From Aliivibrio finisterrensis (GTDB taxonomy: Bacteria > Pseudomonadota > Gammaproteobacteria > Enterobacterales > Vibrionaceae), in the NCBI RefSeq assembly GCF_008933155.1, contig NZ_WBVP01000007.1:1-64000 (forward strand): 64,000 bases of DNA. The letters are read 5' to 3'. The position numbers and the translations under genes were made by a program. How positions within the stretch are numbered: the stretch's first letter is position 1; every line of letters starts with the position of its first letter. Positions 9,283-18,023 of the stretch are shown piece after piece. The notes below the pieces were generated by a model that did no database searches, was not told where the DNA came from, and was given only the letters and a program-made list of their open reading frames with translations.

Positions 9283-11409
9283 TTGGATTTATTCGATAGC
9301 CTGAAAGATGCTGCCAAAGATTACCTGCCAGAGCCTCACATTGAGGCTCTTCGTCGATCTTACCTGGTAGCAAAAGAGGCCCATGAAGGGCAGACTCGCT
9401 CAAGTGGCGAACCTTACATCATTCACCCAGTAGCTGTGGCTCGTATCCTTGCAGAAATGCGACTCGACCATAAAACGCTAATGGCTGCACTGCTTCACGA
9501 TGTTATTGAAGACACTGAAGTTAGCAAGGAAGAGCTAGCAGAACAATTTGGCGAGACTGTTGCTGAATTAGTGGATGGCGTTTCTAAGCTGGACAAACTT
9601 AAGTTCCGCGATAAAAAAGAAGCGCAGGCTGAAAACTTCCGAAAAATGGTCATGGCGATGGTGCAAGACATCCGCGTTATTTTGATCAAACTTGCTGACC
9701 GCACCCACAACATGCGTACATTAGGTGCATTACGCCCTGATAAACGTCGCCGCATTGCTCGTGAAACCTTAGAAATATTCTCTCCTTTGGCGCATCGCCT
9801 TGGTATACATAACATTAAAACTGAGCTTGAAGAGCTAGGTTTTGAAGCCCTTTACCCAAATCGCTATCGCGTATTAAAAGAAGTGGTAAAATCAGCTCGT
9901 GGTAACCGTAAAGAGATGATCCAAAAAATCCACTCTGAGATCGAAGGCCGTATTGCTGAAGCTGGCATTAAAGGTCGTGTGATTGGTCGAGAAAAGAACC
10001 TGTTCGCTATTTACAACAAAATGAAAAATAAAGAGCAGCGTTTCCATACCATTATGGACATCTACGCGTTTCGAGTAATTACCGATAATGTCGATACGTG
10101 TTACCGCGCATTAGGTCAGGTTCATAGTATTTATAAACCTCGCCCAGGCCGTATTAAAGATTACATTGCTGTACCAAAAGCCAATGGTTATCAATCTCTT
10201 CACACCTCTATGGTTGGCCCTCACGGCGTTCCAGTTGAAGTGCAGATCCGTACTGAAGACATGGAACAAATGGCGAACAAAGGTGTTGCTGCACACTGGT
10301 CGTACAAAGAGGGCGATAACTCTAGTACTACCGCTCAAATCCGAGCTCAGCGCTGGATGCAAAGCTTACTTGAACTTCAACAAAGTGCAGGTAGCTCATT
10401 TGAATTTATTGAAAACGTAAAATCGGATCTCTTCCCGAACGAAATTTACGTTTTCACTCCAAAAGGCCGTATTTTTGAACTGCCTGTTGGCGCAACTGCG
10501 GTTGATTTTGCTTACGCTGTTCACTCTGATGTTGGTAACAGCTGTGTTGGTTCACGCGTTAACCGTCAACCTTACCCTCTAAGTAAACCACTCAAAAGCG
10601 GCCAAACGGTTGAGATCATCAGTGCTCCAGGTGCGCGTCCAAATGCCGCTTGGTTAAACTATGTAGTGACCTCAAAAGCTCGTACTAAGATCCGCCAAGT
10701 ACTGAAAACCATGCGTAAAGAAGACTCTGTGATTTTAGGTCGCCGTCTACTTAACCATGCGCTGGGCCACAATGTCTCTCTGGATGATATTTCACAAGAT
10801 AACATTACTCATGTTCTGTCTGATCTTAAGCTTGCAGACACCGAGGATTTACTAGCGGCCATTGGTCTTGGTGAGTTAATGAGTATTGTGGTTGCTCGTC
10901 GTCTACTTGGCGATGCGGATGAACTAACAGAGCAAGACTCATCAAACATTGAAACCAGAACGGGTAAAAAATTACCTATCCGTGGTGCTGATGGTATTTT
11001 GCTGACCTTCGCAAATTGTTGTCGTCCTATTCCTGGCGATCACATCATTGCTCATGTAAGCCCTGGCCGTGGCCTTGTGGTTCATATGGAAGAGTGTGCG
11101 AATGTTCGTGGTTATCAAAAAGAGCTTGATAAGTACATGGGAGTTGAGTGGGCTGATGAGTTCGATCAAGAATTCGCGACTGCTCTGGATATTGATATCC
11201 AAAACCACCAAGGTGCATTAGCGGATTTAGCCAATGTCATAGCTAGTACGGGCTCAAATATCCGTGGTATTAGTACCGAAGAGAAAGACGGCCGTTTATA
11301 CACAATTACGGTTGAATTAACGACTAAAGATCGCACGCACTTAGCGGAGATCATGCGTCGAATTCGTGTTATGCCACACGCACTGAAAGTTCGTAGACAT
11401 AAGAACTAG
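9283..11409 (+). CDS. spoT: bifunctional (p)ppGpp hydrolase/synthetase SpoT
   Basis: The 708-residue long RSH protein balances the alarmone ppGpp. An HD hydrolase domain near the N-terminus carries the ALLHDVIED motif (H72-D73). The synthetase region (about 230-345) contains YKPRPGRIKDYIAVPKANGY, then come a TGS domain (from about 385), the NCCRPIPGD zinc-finger-like segment and a C-terminal ACT domain. The start codon is TTG at 9283, the only start that gives the family N-terminus MDLFDSLKDA, with a GGGG-type ribosome site just upstream. The rare start may limit production. Downstream of rpoZ in the same direction. Confidence 0.98.
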   Translation: MDLFDSLKDAAKDYLPEPHIEALRRSYLVAKEAHEGQTRSSGEPYIIHPVAVARILAEMRLDHKTLMAALLHDVIEDTEVSKEELAEQFGETVAELVDGVSKLDKLKFRDKKEAQAENFRKMVMAMVQDIRVILIKLADRTHNMRTLGALRPDKRRRIARETLEIFSPLAHRLGIHNIKTELEELGFEALYPNRYRVLKEVVKSARGNRKEMIQKIHSEIEGRIAEAGIKGRVIGREKNLFAIYNKMKNKEQRFHTIMDIYAFRVITDNVDTCYRALGQVHSIYKPRPGRIKDYIAVPKANGYQSLHTSMVGPHGVPVEVQIRTEDMEQMANKGVAAHWSYKEGDNSSTTAQIRAQRWMQSLLELQQSAGSSFEFIENVKSDLFPNEIYVFTPKGRIFELPVGATAVDFAYAVHSDVGNSCVGSRVNRQPYPLSKPLKSGQTVEIISAPGARPNAAWLNYVVTSKARTKIRQVLKTMRKEDSVILGRRLLNHALGHNVSLDDISQDNITHVLSDLKLADTEDLLAAIGLGELMSIVVARRLLGDADELTEQDSSNIETRTGKKLPIRGADGILLTFANCCRPIPGDHIIAHVSPGRGLVVHMEECANVRGYQKELDKYMGVEWADEFDQEFATALDIDIQNHQGALADLANVIASTGSNIRGISTEEKDGRLYTITVELTTKDRTHLAEIMRRIRVMPHALKVRRHKN

Positions 11410-11560
11410 ATGCGAGGGACGAGGTTCGAGTACGGACTTCGTCCTTTTAGTTAGATCTAGGTTTCAGATCGCTTCGCTCGCAGGTTTCAGGTGCACTCGC
11501 TTTTGACCTTCCTGAAACCTGAGACCTGAATCCTCGCTTCTCCATACTTACCCCTAGTCC
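11409..11560. repeat. modular intergenic hairpin repeat, locus 3
   Basis: Between spoT and trmH. It has the module TACGGACTTCGTCCT (about 11431), then a perfect hairpin CAGGTTTCAGG (11481-11491) / CCTGAAACCTG (11511-11521) with a 19-base loop TGCACTCGCTTTTGACCTT. The word CGCTTCGCT at 11471-11479 recurs in other loci. Because the element lies inside a probable operon, its RNA would be made as part of the spoT-trmH message. Confidence 0.8.
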
Positions 11561-11589
11561 CTCTAACCTATTCCAAGAAATAAAAAATC

Positions 11590-12279
11590 ATGAACTTAGA
11601 ACGCTATCAACGAATTACTTCCGTATTAAAAGCTCGTCAAACTGATCTTACTCTGTGCTTAGAAGAAACCCATAAATCCAATAACGTTTCTGCCATTGTT
11701 CGTACAGCCGATGCAACCGGCATCCATAAGATTCATGCGGTATGGCCAACCGAGCAAATGCAAATGTTAGGGCATACTTCCGCAGGAGCTCGTAACTGGG
11801 TTGATGTTGAAACTCATAAAAGCATAAAGGATGCTGTTGCGGTTTTAAAAGCGCAAGGCATGCAGATTTTGGCAACTAACCTGTCTGATACTGCGGTTGA
11901 TTTTCGCGAGGTTGATTACACCAAGCCAACGGCTATCATTTTAGGTAGCGAGAAAACCGGCATCAGCACAGAAGCATTAGCCCTCGCAGATCAGGATATT
12001 ATTATTCCTATGGTCGGTATGGTGCAGTCTCTGAATGTTTCTGTTGCTAGTGCATTGGTTTTGTATGAAGCACAACGTCAACGCGATTTAGCTGGTATGT
12101 ATGACCGTGAAGAGAGTATGTTACCAAAAGAGTACATCAATAAGGTGCTGTTTGAGCGTGGCCACCCTGTACTTGCGAAAGTAGCCAAACGTAAAGGTCT
12201 TGAATTACCGCAGCTTGATGAAACAGGGCAGATCGTTGCAGATGAAGCGTGGTGGGCAAGAATGCAGGCGGCGGATTAA
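11590..12279 (+). CDS. trmH: tRNA (guanosine-18-2'-O)-methyltransferase
   Basis: SPOUT-fold methyltransferase that makes Gm18 in the D-loop of tRNAs with SAM. The 229 residues equal E. coli TrmH. The knotted SAM-site motifs are AIILGSEKTGIS and MVGMVQSLNVSVASALVLYEA in the C-terminal half. The N-terminus MNLERYQRITSVLKARQTDL is family-typical. In E. coli recG follows trmH; here repeat DNA and an unrelated convergent gene follow instead. Confidence 0.96.
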   Translation: MNLERYQRITSVLKARQTDLTLCLEETHKSNNVSAIVRTADATGIHKIHAVWPTEQMQMLGHTSAGARNWVDVETHKSIKDAVAVLKAQGMQILATNLSDTAVDFREVDYTKPTAIILGSEKTGISTEALALADQDIIIPMVGMVQSLNVSVASALVLYEAQRQRDLAGMYDREESMLPKEYINKVLFERGHPVLAKVAKRKGLELPQLDETGQIVADEAWWARMQAAD

Positions 12280-12289
12280 AATCGAGAAC

Positions 12290-12500
12290 TTAGGGTTCAG
12301 GGGTGATCGTTGTGATTTCAGCGTATGAATTTTAAAATCAGAGACTATACGCTTCGCTAACTAGAAACTATAAAAGCAAGAGAGGCCACTCTGAACTCTG
12401 CAAGCGTAACGATCTGAATTCTGCTCTTGCTGTTGCTCTTATAGAAGCGAAGCGGTCTAGTTAGTAAAACGTATAGTTTCTAGTTCTTCTCCTGAAACCT
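12290..12500. repeat. modular intergenic hairpin repeat, locus 4 (large inverted repeat)
   Basis: Downstream of trmH. An arm starting ACTATACGCTTCGCTAACTA (12344) is matched, imperfectly and in inverse, by GAAGCGGTCTAGTTAGTAAA and CGTATAGTTTCTAG near 12448-12484, giving a long foldback. The stretch 12293-12380 is also a close direct repeat of 13690-13780. No ORF is credible in the whole 441-bp gap 12280-12720. Confidence 0.8.
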
Positions 12501-12604
12501 AGTAATAATAATCACCCCCCCTAACTCCCCCTTGTATCAACTATATCGTTCTCATAGCAATAGCGTTAAAGGGGAGGAACCATTCTTTGTCGATGTTATA
12601 ACAA

Positions 12605-12719
12605 CGTTCGCCTCTGAATTCTGAAAGCGCAGCGATCTGAGCTATTCCTCTTCCTGAATCCTTTAGGACGAAGTCCGTCCTCAAGCGAAGCGCCCTTCAG
12701 CAACTTGTTGCGTCCTACT
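12605..12719. repeat. modular intergenic repeat, locus 4b
   Basis: Next to the fabY-like stop codon. It contains CTGAAAGCGCAGCGATCTGA, the module AGGACGAAGTCCGT (reverse complement of the word at about 11431) and CAAGCGAAGCGCCCTTCAG. The GCGAAGCG core links it to the other loci. It contains no gene. Confidence 0.65.
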
Positions 12720-12720
12720 C

Positions 12721-13620
12721 TCAATCCCTCATCAACATAAACGTTCCTGAAAACTCGGCCGCAGGCTGATCCCCATTGCATAAATCAACCTTCACTTTCA
12801 CTCTGGCTCGCTTACCTGATTTCAAGCGGTCAAAGTCCCCTTGCAAACAATTTAATGACGTAATGCCTTTTGGATTTTCGGTGATCGGTTGGCGATAACG
12901 AATATGACTGTCTACCAACATAATACTGGTTGCATCTAAACCTTGCTCTTTTAGCAGTAGCCATACCATCCCCCAAGCTGTTAGGGTTCCCATGGTAAAG
13001 ATGCTACCTGCAAACATCGTATTATGAGGATTTAAATTCGCATTTAAGATCGCACTGACTTCAAAGCGATAACCGGTATATTGAGTGATTTTTATGCCCA
13101 TTTTATCACTGATTGGAATTTCATTTTCCCAACGCTTTTGAAGCTCTGCGCACCAATCTGGACGTCGAAGTACATCAGCCAGAGGATCTAAATGTTTAAG
13201 CATTTGTTGGTGACGAATTGGGCCTCTCTCATCACTCAGTTCACCTTGGTTAGTAAATCCATTTCTCACATAGAAAGGAATTGCATCTTCACGAGCATTA
13301 CATACCAGACGTTTAGCGTTCTCTTGGCGCGCATAAGACTCCAGAGCCACTAAAATCAATGCGCCTATACCTTTGCCTCGACAATGTGCTGCAACGGCCA
13401 TATAGCGAATTTGGCCATCATTATCAGGCGTTAAATATAAACGCCCTACTGCGACAGGTTGATCACGACCATCTAAAATCATTCGATGTTGGCTCATGTC
13501 ATCATACGCATCACGCTCAGAGCCTTCAGGTTGATGCCAGGGCTCACGTAATACTTGCCAACGGAAATGGTAATACGCTTTTAATTCCGCGTCTGTGGTT
13601 GGTGTGATCAATCGAAACAT
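12721..13620 (-). CDS. fabY: bifunctional GNAT acetyltransferase / hotdog thioesterase (FabY/YiiD-like)
   Basis: A 299-residue fusion. The N-terminal GNAT domain (about 1-145) has the acetyl-CoA loop region YMAVAAHCRGKGIGALILVALE. The C-terminal hotdog thioesterase-like domain (about 155-299) includes NPHNTMFAGSIFTMGTLTAWG. This layout is that of E. coli YiiD/FabY, proposed to act in initiation of fatty acid synthesis; that function is inferred by homology. The order fabY-dtd-yihY on one strand is conserved with E. coli. Repeat DNA flanks the gene on both sides. Confidence 0.85.
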   Translation of the reverse strand: MFRLITPTTDAELKAYYHFRWQVLREPWHQPEGSERDAYDDMSQHRMILDGRDQPVAVGRLYLTPDNDGQIRYMAVAAHCRGKGIGALILVALESYARQENAKRLVCNAREDAIPFYVRNGFTNQGELSDERGPIRHQQMLKHLDPLADVLRRPDWCAELQKRWENEIPISDKMGIKITQYTGYRFEVSAILNANLNPHNTMFAGSIFTMGTLTAWGMVWLLLKEQGLDATSIMLVDSHIRYRQPITENPKGITSLNCLQGDFDRLKSGKRARVKVKVDLCNGDQPAAEFSGTFMLMRD

Positions 13621-13654
13621 ATAAATCCTTTTATTGTTGTTAGGGGTAAGGAAG

Positions 13655-13985
13655 AGCTAAGGGTTCAGATCGGTCGCAAGCTCCCTTGCAGGGTTCAGGG
13701 GCGATCGTGGTGATTTCAAGGAATGAACCTGAAACGAGAGACTATACGCTACGCTAACTAGAGACTATAAGAGCAAAAAGCGAGAGTTCAGGCTTCAGGT
13801 TTCAGGAAGAGTAAAAGCCAACCGAACTCAGTTCTTGCTCTTCCTGAAACCTGCAAGCGCAGCATCCTGAAACTTAAAAACTCACCACATCAACACTCTC
13901 GCTCTTATAGTCTCTAGTTTCTAGTCAGCGAAGCGTATAGTCTTCTGCTTTTCCTCGCCCCTAGAGCGAAGCGTCCTAGAATCTC
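13655..13985. repeat. modular intergenic hairpin repeat, locus 5 (most complete copy)
   Basis: This fills the 375-bp gap between fabY and dtd. It begins with the module at 13664-13691 (core ATCGGTCGCAAGCTCCCTTG). An outer inverted repeat pairs 13741-13774 with 13909-13942 (ACTATACGCT... against ...AGCGTATAGT). Nested within it is CAGGTTTCAGG (13796-13806) / CCTGAAACCTG (13843-13853), extended by GAAGAG/CTCTTC pairing. The whole could fold into one roughly 200-nt structure. No gene is present. Confidence 0.85.
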
Positions 13986-13995
13986 GCCCTTGCCT

Positions 13996-14430
13996 TTAAA
14001 CCTGCAACCAAAACGTCACTGGACCATCATTCACTAGCGAGACCTTCATGTCCGCAGCAAAACGTCCTCTTTGAGTATGTAACTTCTCTTCACATAAGTC
14101 AGAGAAGTAGTCATATAAGCGCTCTGCATCCACAGGATGCGCCCCTTTTGAAAACCCTGGACGAGTACCCTTCTTTGTATCTGCAGGCAGCGTAAATTGC
14201 GATACAACCAATACGCTACCATTTACTTGTTGCACATTTAAGTTCATCTTACCATCTTGATCTTCAAAAATTCGGTAAGTTAATACTCTTTCCATTAGAC
14301 GTTTGGCTTTTGCTTCATCGTCTTCTTTTTCAACGCCTAATAAAATTAATAAACCTTGATTAATTTCACCGATAATTTCGCCATCTACTTTTACAGCAGC
14401 TTCACTTACTCTCTGGATCAGTGCTATCAC
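13996..14430 (-). CDS. dtd: D-aminoacyl-tRNA deacylase
   Basis: Proofreading enzyme that removes D-amino acids mischarged on tRNA. The 144-residue length is typical. It has the active-site segment [20 protein letters not shown] and the C-terminal [11 protein letters not shown], which holds the cross-subunit Gly-Pro motif of DTD. Its start codon lies 29 bases inside the 3' end of yihY, which suggests translational coupling of the two genes. Confidence 0.97.
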   Translation of the reverse strand: MIALIQRVSEAAVKVDGEIIGEINQGLLILLGVEKEDDEAKAKRLMERVLTYRIFEDQDGKMNLNVQQVNGSVLVVSQFTLPADTKKGTRPGFSKGAHPVDAERLYDYFSDLCEEKLHTQRGRFAADMKVSLVNDGPVTFWLQV

Positions 14431-15337
14431 TTTCTATCAATCCTTGTTGTTCTGTTAATGCTTTAATGTCTGATTCCAATATATTGGTACTCACCTTACC
14501 AGCCCTCCATCCTTCAAATTCGCCGAGACTTGCTGTTATTTCAGCGCCAATTAAGACAATAATCCAACATAAATAAATCCAAACAAACAAAATAGGTATT
14601 GCAGCCAACGCGCCATAAATCACTTGATATGATGGGAATTGTGTTATGTATTGCGCAAACCCCACTTTACTAAACTCAAATAAGCAACCTGCAGACATAG
14701 CTCCAACAAGCGCATGCGTTATTCGAACCTTTTTGTTCGGCACTAATAAATACAAACCAACAAATGCTGAGAACGACAATATGATAGGCAACCAACCCAA
14801 TAAAGTTCGATAAAAACTGGACACTATTTCATCATCCATGATCTTTAGTGAGGCCACATATGAAGTTGCAGCTAAACTTGCCCCAACCAATAAAGGGCCT
14901 AAAGTTAAAATCATCCAATACAAAGAAAATGAATACATTGGACGACGCTTTTTCTTTACTCGCCAAATATAATTCAAACTTTTATCGATAGCAGAAATCA
15001 GCATTACCGAAGCAACAAATAAGAATCCAGAGCCGACCGCCGTCATCTTTCCTGTATTAGAAATAAATTCTTTTAAACTGGCTTCAACTGCATTACTGGC
15101 TGCTGGTACAAAATTCTGAATCACGAATGCCTGTATTGTGTCTCCTGCACCAGAGAAGACTGGAAATTGCGACAATACAGACAATAAAACGGTAATTAAC
15201 GGCACCAAAGACAATAACGTAATGTAGGCCATATATCCGGCACTGACGGTTAGTCTGTCATGGATAATCCGTTGCTTTAAGAAAAGCAGATATGACCAGC
15301 TAATCCTTAGCTCATGTTTGATTTTTTCTTCCATCAA
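14402..15337 (-). CDS. yihY: YihY/BrkB-family inner-membrane protein
   Basis: A 311-residue protein with about six hydrophobic helices and the family signature [20 protein letters not shown] near the N-terminus. E. coli YihY was once labelled RNase BN, but that activity belongs to another gene, so the molecular function is unknown. It overlaps dtd by 29 bases and lies upstream of it, as in E. coli. The hydrophilic C-terminal tail is not conserved in an obvious way. Confidence 0.92.
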   Translation of the reverse strand: MMEEKIKHELRISWSYLLFLKQRIIHDRLTVSAGYMAYITLLSLVPLITVLLSVLSQFPVFSGAGDTIQAFVIQNFVPAASNAVEASLKEFISNTGKMTAVGSGFLFVASVMLISAIDKSLNYIWRVKKKRRPMYSFSLYWMILTLGPLLVGASLAATSYVASLKIMDDEIVSSFYRTLLGWLPIILSFSAFVGLYLLVPNKKVRITHALVGAMSAGCLFEFSKVGFAQYITQFPSYQVIYGALAAIPILFVWIYLCWIIVLIGAEITASLGEFEGWRAGKVSTNILESDIKALTEQQGLIESDSTDPESK

Positions 15338-15368
15338 TTCGCTCTTTATTATATATCAACGCTTACAT

Positions 15369-15530
15369 ATACCAATTCAAGTGAGTAGGTGTCTAGATGA
15401 TTGCGTAGGAAAAATAGATTAAAACAAGGCATAAACTGCAATAACTAGTGGGCCTAATTATAAAGTTTATAACGCAGTTATAATCTATTTTAACAAGCAA
15501 GAATGAACACCTACTTATTTGAGTTGGTAT
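15369..15530. mobile_element. foldback MITE-like element, 162 bp
   Basis: Terminal inverted repeats of 24 bases, ATACCAATTCAAGTGAGTAG... on the left and ...CTACTTATTTGAGTTGGTAT on the right, match at 21 positions. Inside are further nested arms AAATAGATT/AATCTATTT and AACTGC/GCAGTT, so the element is nearly one long imperfect palindrome. CAT flanks both ends and could be a short target duplication. It has no ORF, as expected for a non-autonomous element mobilised in trans. A transposase source is not in this window. Confidence 0.65.
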
Positions 15531-15543
15531 CATCATAACAGAT

Positions 15544-15580
15544 AAAAAAAATCCCTTCGTAGTTGCCTACAAAGGGATTT
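15544..15580 (-). terminator. Rho-independent terminator after typA
   Basis: Read leftward, arms AATCCCTTTGTAGG and CTACGAAGGGATT around a 3-base loop are followed by eight T residues. It lies 51 bases past the typA stop codon. Confidence 0.9.
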
Positions 15581-15630
15581 TAAATTTTATTTGATTTGTG
15601 ATTTAACTAAAGCTAAATCCGAATCAATAA

Positions 15631-17466
15631 TTACTTAGGTGCACGACCAGCACGTTTACGATCGTTCTCTGTAAGATGACGCTTACGGATACGGATGCTT
15701 ACTGGTGTTACTTCTACTAGTTCATCATCATCGATGAATTCTAGAGCTTGCTCAAGTGTGTATTTGATAGCAGGAGAAAGCGTTTGAGCTTCATCAGTAC
15801 CAGATGCACGTACGTTAGTCAGTTGCTTACCACGTAGACAGTTGATAGTCAGGTCGTTAGCACGGTTATGAATACCGATGATTTGACCTTCATATACTTC
15901 ATCACCGTGCTCTGCAAATAAACGACCACGATCTTGAAGGTTGAATAGAGAGTAAGTTACTGCTTTACCCATACCGTTCGAGATTAATACGCCGTTAGCA
16001 CGTTGACCAATTTCGCCACCTTTGTGTGGACCGTAGTGATCAAACGAGTGATAAATTAGACCAGAACCAGACGTCATTGTTAGGAATTCAGTTTGGAAAC
16101 CGATAAGACCACGAGAAGGCATCATGAAGTCCATACGAATACGGCCTTTACCATCTGGAGCCATATCTGTTAGCTCACCCTTACGGATACCGATGTTTTC
16201 CATGATTGCACCTTGGTGCTCTTCCATAACATCGATAGTTACTGTTTCAAACGGTTCTGTTAGAACACCGTTTTCATCATGTTTGATGATAACTTCTGGA
16301 CGAGATACTGCTAGCTCGAAACCTTCACGACGCATGTTTTCGATCAGGATAGATAGGTGAAGTTCACCACGGCCTGATACGCGGAATTTATCTGGATCTG
16401 ACGCTTGCTCAACACGTAATGCTACGTTGTGAACTAGTTCTTTTTCTAGACGCTCAAGGATGTTACGTGAAGTAACGAACTTACCTTCTTTACCAGCGAA
16501 AGGTGAGTTGTTTACTTGGAAAGTCATTGTTACTGTTGGTTCATCAACAGACAGTGGCTTCATCGCTTCAACGTTGTTTACGTCACAGATTGTGTCTGAA
16601 ATTTTCAGCTCACCAAGGCCTGTGATTGCAATGATGTCACCAGCATTTGCAACTTCAACTTCGTGACGGTCAAGACCTAGGTAACCAAGAACTGTACCTA
16701 CTTTACCATTACGCTTAGAACCATCTGCGCCTACGATAGTTACTTGTTGGTTTGCTTTTACAGAACCACGAGTAACACGACAAACACCGATAACACCAAC
16801 ATAAGAGTTGTAATCTAGTTGAGAAACTTGCATTTGTAGAGAACCGTCGATGTCTACACTTGGCGCATCTACGTTATCAACTACTGCTTGGAACAATGGT
16901 TCCATGTTTTCGCCAGTCTCGCCTTCTTCCATTGTTGCCCAGCCGTTAAGTGCTGAAGCGTAAACAGTAGTGAAGTCTAGTTGCTCATCAGTTGCGCCTA
17001 GGTTGTCGAATAAATCAAAGATTTGATCCATAACCCAATCAGGACGAGCACCAGGACGGTCAATCTTGTTGATTACAACGATTGGCTTAAGGCCGTGTGA
17101 GAATGCTTTTTGTGTAACGAAACGCGTTTGAGGCATTGGGCCGTCAACAGCATCTACGATAAGAAGAACAGAATCAACCATAGACATGATACGCTCAACT
17201 TCACCACCGAAATCGGCGTGTCCAGGAGTATCTACGATGTTGATGCGGTAATCGTTCCAGTTAATTGCTGTATTTTTAGCAAGGATCGTAATACCACGCT
17301 CTTTCTCGATGTCGTTCGAGTCCATTACGCGTTCTTCAGTCTCACCACGAGATGATTCTAGTGTGCCTGATTGTTGTAATAGCTTATCAACCAAGGTTGT
17401 TTTACCGTGGTCAACGTGCGCAATAATTGCGATATTTCTTAGTTTATCAATCTGTGGAGTAGACAT
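15631..17466 (-). CDS. typA: ribosome-associated GTPase BipA/TypA
   Basis: Translational GTPase of the EF-G class that helps 50S assembly and stress or cold adaptation. The G1 loop AHVDHGKTT is at about residues 16-24, followed by [11 protein letters not shown] (G3) and NKID (G4), the EF-G-like domains, and the BipA-specific C-terminus that ends [18 protein letters not shown]. The frame is open upstream, but family proteins begin near [11 protein letters not shown]; the ATG at 17466 gives 611 residues. Next to glnA and divergent from it, as in E. coli. Confidence 0.97.
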   Translation of the reverse strand: MSTPQIDKLRNIAIIAHVDHGKTTLVDKLLQQSGTLESSRGETEERVMDSNDIEKERGITILAKNTAINWNDYRINIVDTPGHADFGGEVERIMSMVDSVLLIVDAVDGPMPQTRFVTQKAFSHGLKPIVVINKIDRPGARPDWVMDQIFDLFDNLGATDEQLDFTTVYASALNGWATMEEGETGENMEPLFQAVVDNVDAPSVDIDGSLQMQVSQLDYNSYVGVIGVCRVTRGSVKANQQVTIVGADGSKRNGKVGTVLGYLGLDRHEVEVANAGDIIAITGLGELKISDTICDVNNVEAMKPLSVDEPTVTMTFQVNNSPFAGKEGKFVTSRNILERLEKELVHNVALRVEQASDPDKFRVSGRGELHLSILIENMRREGFELAVSRPEVIIKHDENGVLTEPFETVTIDVMEEHQGAIMENIGIRKGELTDMAPDGKGRIRMDFMMPSRGLIGFQTEFLTMTSGSGLIYHSFDHYGPHKGGEIGQRANGVLISNGMGKAVTYSLFNLQDRGRLFAEHGDEVYEGQIIGIHNRANDLTINCLRGKQLTNVRASGTDEAQTLSPAIKYTLEQALEFIDDDELVEVTPVSIRIRKRHLTENDRKRAGRAPK

Positions 17467-17762
17467 GGATTCAAATTCACTCAGAGCATGTAGAGCCACC
17501 ATTGGCACTACTTGGTTTAAAAACGGTCAATAATTTAACAGATTTTAGCGCAAAACCCACGAAATATGTGATTAAAGACACAATTATTTTTAAATTTATT
17601 TAATACAGCGCCAAAAAACGCTGTAAAAACGACCAGTTTTAGCGAGATTTATGCAATCTAGTTAATAACTTTATTATCTTTACCAAAAAACTAAAGAATA
17701 TAAATATCAAATCCTTAAGAGCAACGTTGTTACTGATAATTTAATTTTATGTTGGAATTAGA

Positions 17763-17792
17763 TTGACAAATTTTCTATTTCACTGCTGAATA
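17763..17792 (+). promoter_or_regulatory. possible sigma-70 promoter upstream of glnA
   Basis: A perfect -35 TTGACA (17763-17768) is followed after 18 bases by the weak -10 TGAATA. It lies upstream of the NtrC sites, where E. coli has its glnAp1 promoter, but the -10 match is poor. Confidence 0.35.
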
Positions 17793-17828
17793 GCGGATAG
17801 AAGTAATTAATGACAATTTATTTTTATC

Positions 17829-17863
17829 TGCACTCTCCTATTGCAGCGCACAATAATGGTGCA
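17829..17863 (+). promoter_or_regulatory. two NtrC-binding sites (enhancer) for glnA
   Basis: Two 17-base sites of the TGCAC-N7-GTGCA type lie 18 bases apart centre to centre: TGCACTCTCCTATTGCA (17829-17845) and CGCACAATAATGGTGCA (17847-17863). Each departs from the consensus at one outer position. They sit about 85-120 bp upstream of the sigma-54 promoter, the usual enhancer distance. Confidence 0.8.
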
Positions 17864-17946
17864 AACAGGGATCAAATTAGTGCAGTTAAAGATAGCTTTT
17901 AGTAAATTAAAAACGCAAGTCATTAATAATAAAGGATTATTACTTT

Positions 17947-17962
17947 TGGCACAGTTCTAGCT
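17947..17962 (+). promoter_or_regulatory. sigma-54 promoter of glnA
   Basis: TGGCAC (17947-17952), five bases, then TAGCT, keeps the invariant GG and GC exactly 12 bases apart. Only one base departs from the TGGCAC-N5-TTGCW consensus. Transcription should begin near 17972, about 50 bases before the glnA ATG. Confidence 0.8.
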
Positions 17963-18023
17963 ACATAGTAAATAACAGCTTAGCTGGCCAATATTTATAT
18001 TATAACACTGGAGGTTATCCTAC

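Noticed and set aside
9495-9815. Long antisense ORFs inside spoT and other core genes
   Set aside because: They mirror the codon structure of well-conserved genes on the opposite strand and have no independent start signals.
12280-12720. Possible remnant of recG after trmH
   Set aside because: No helicase-like translation in any frame; the stretch is made of repeat modules and low-information DNA.
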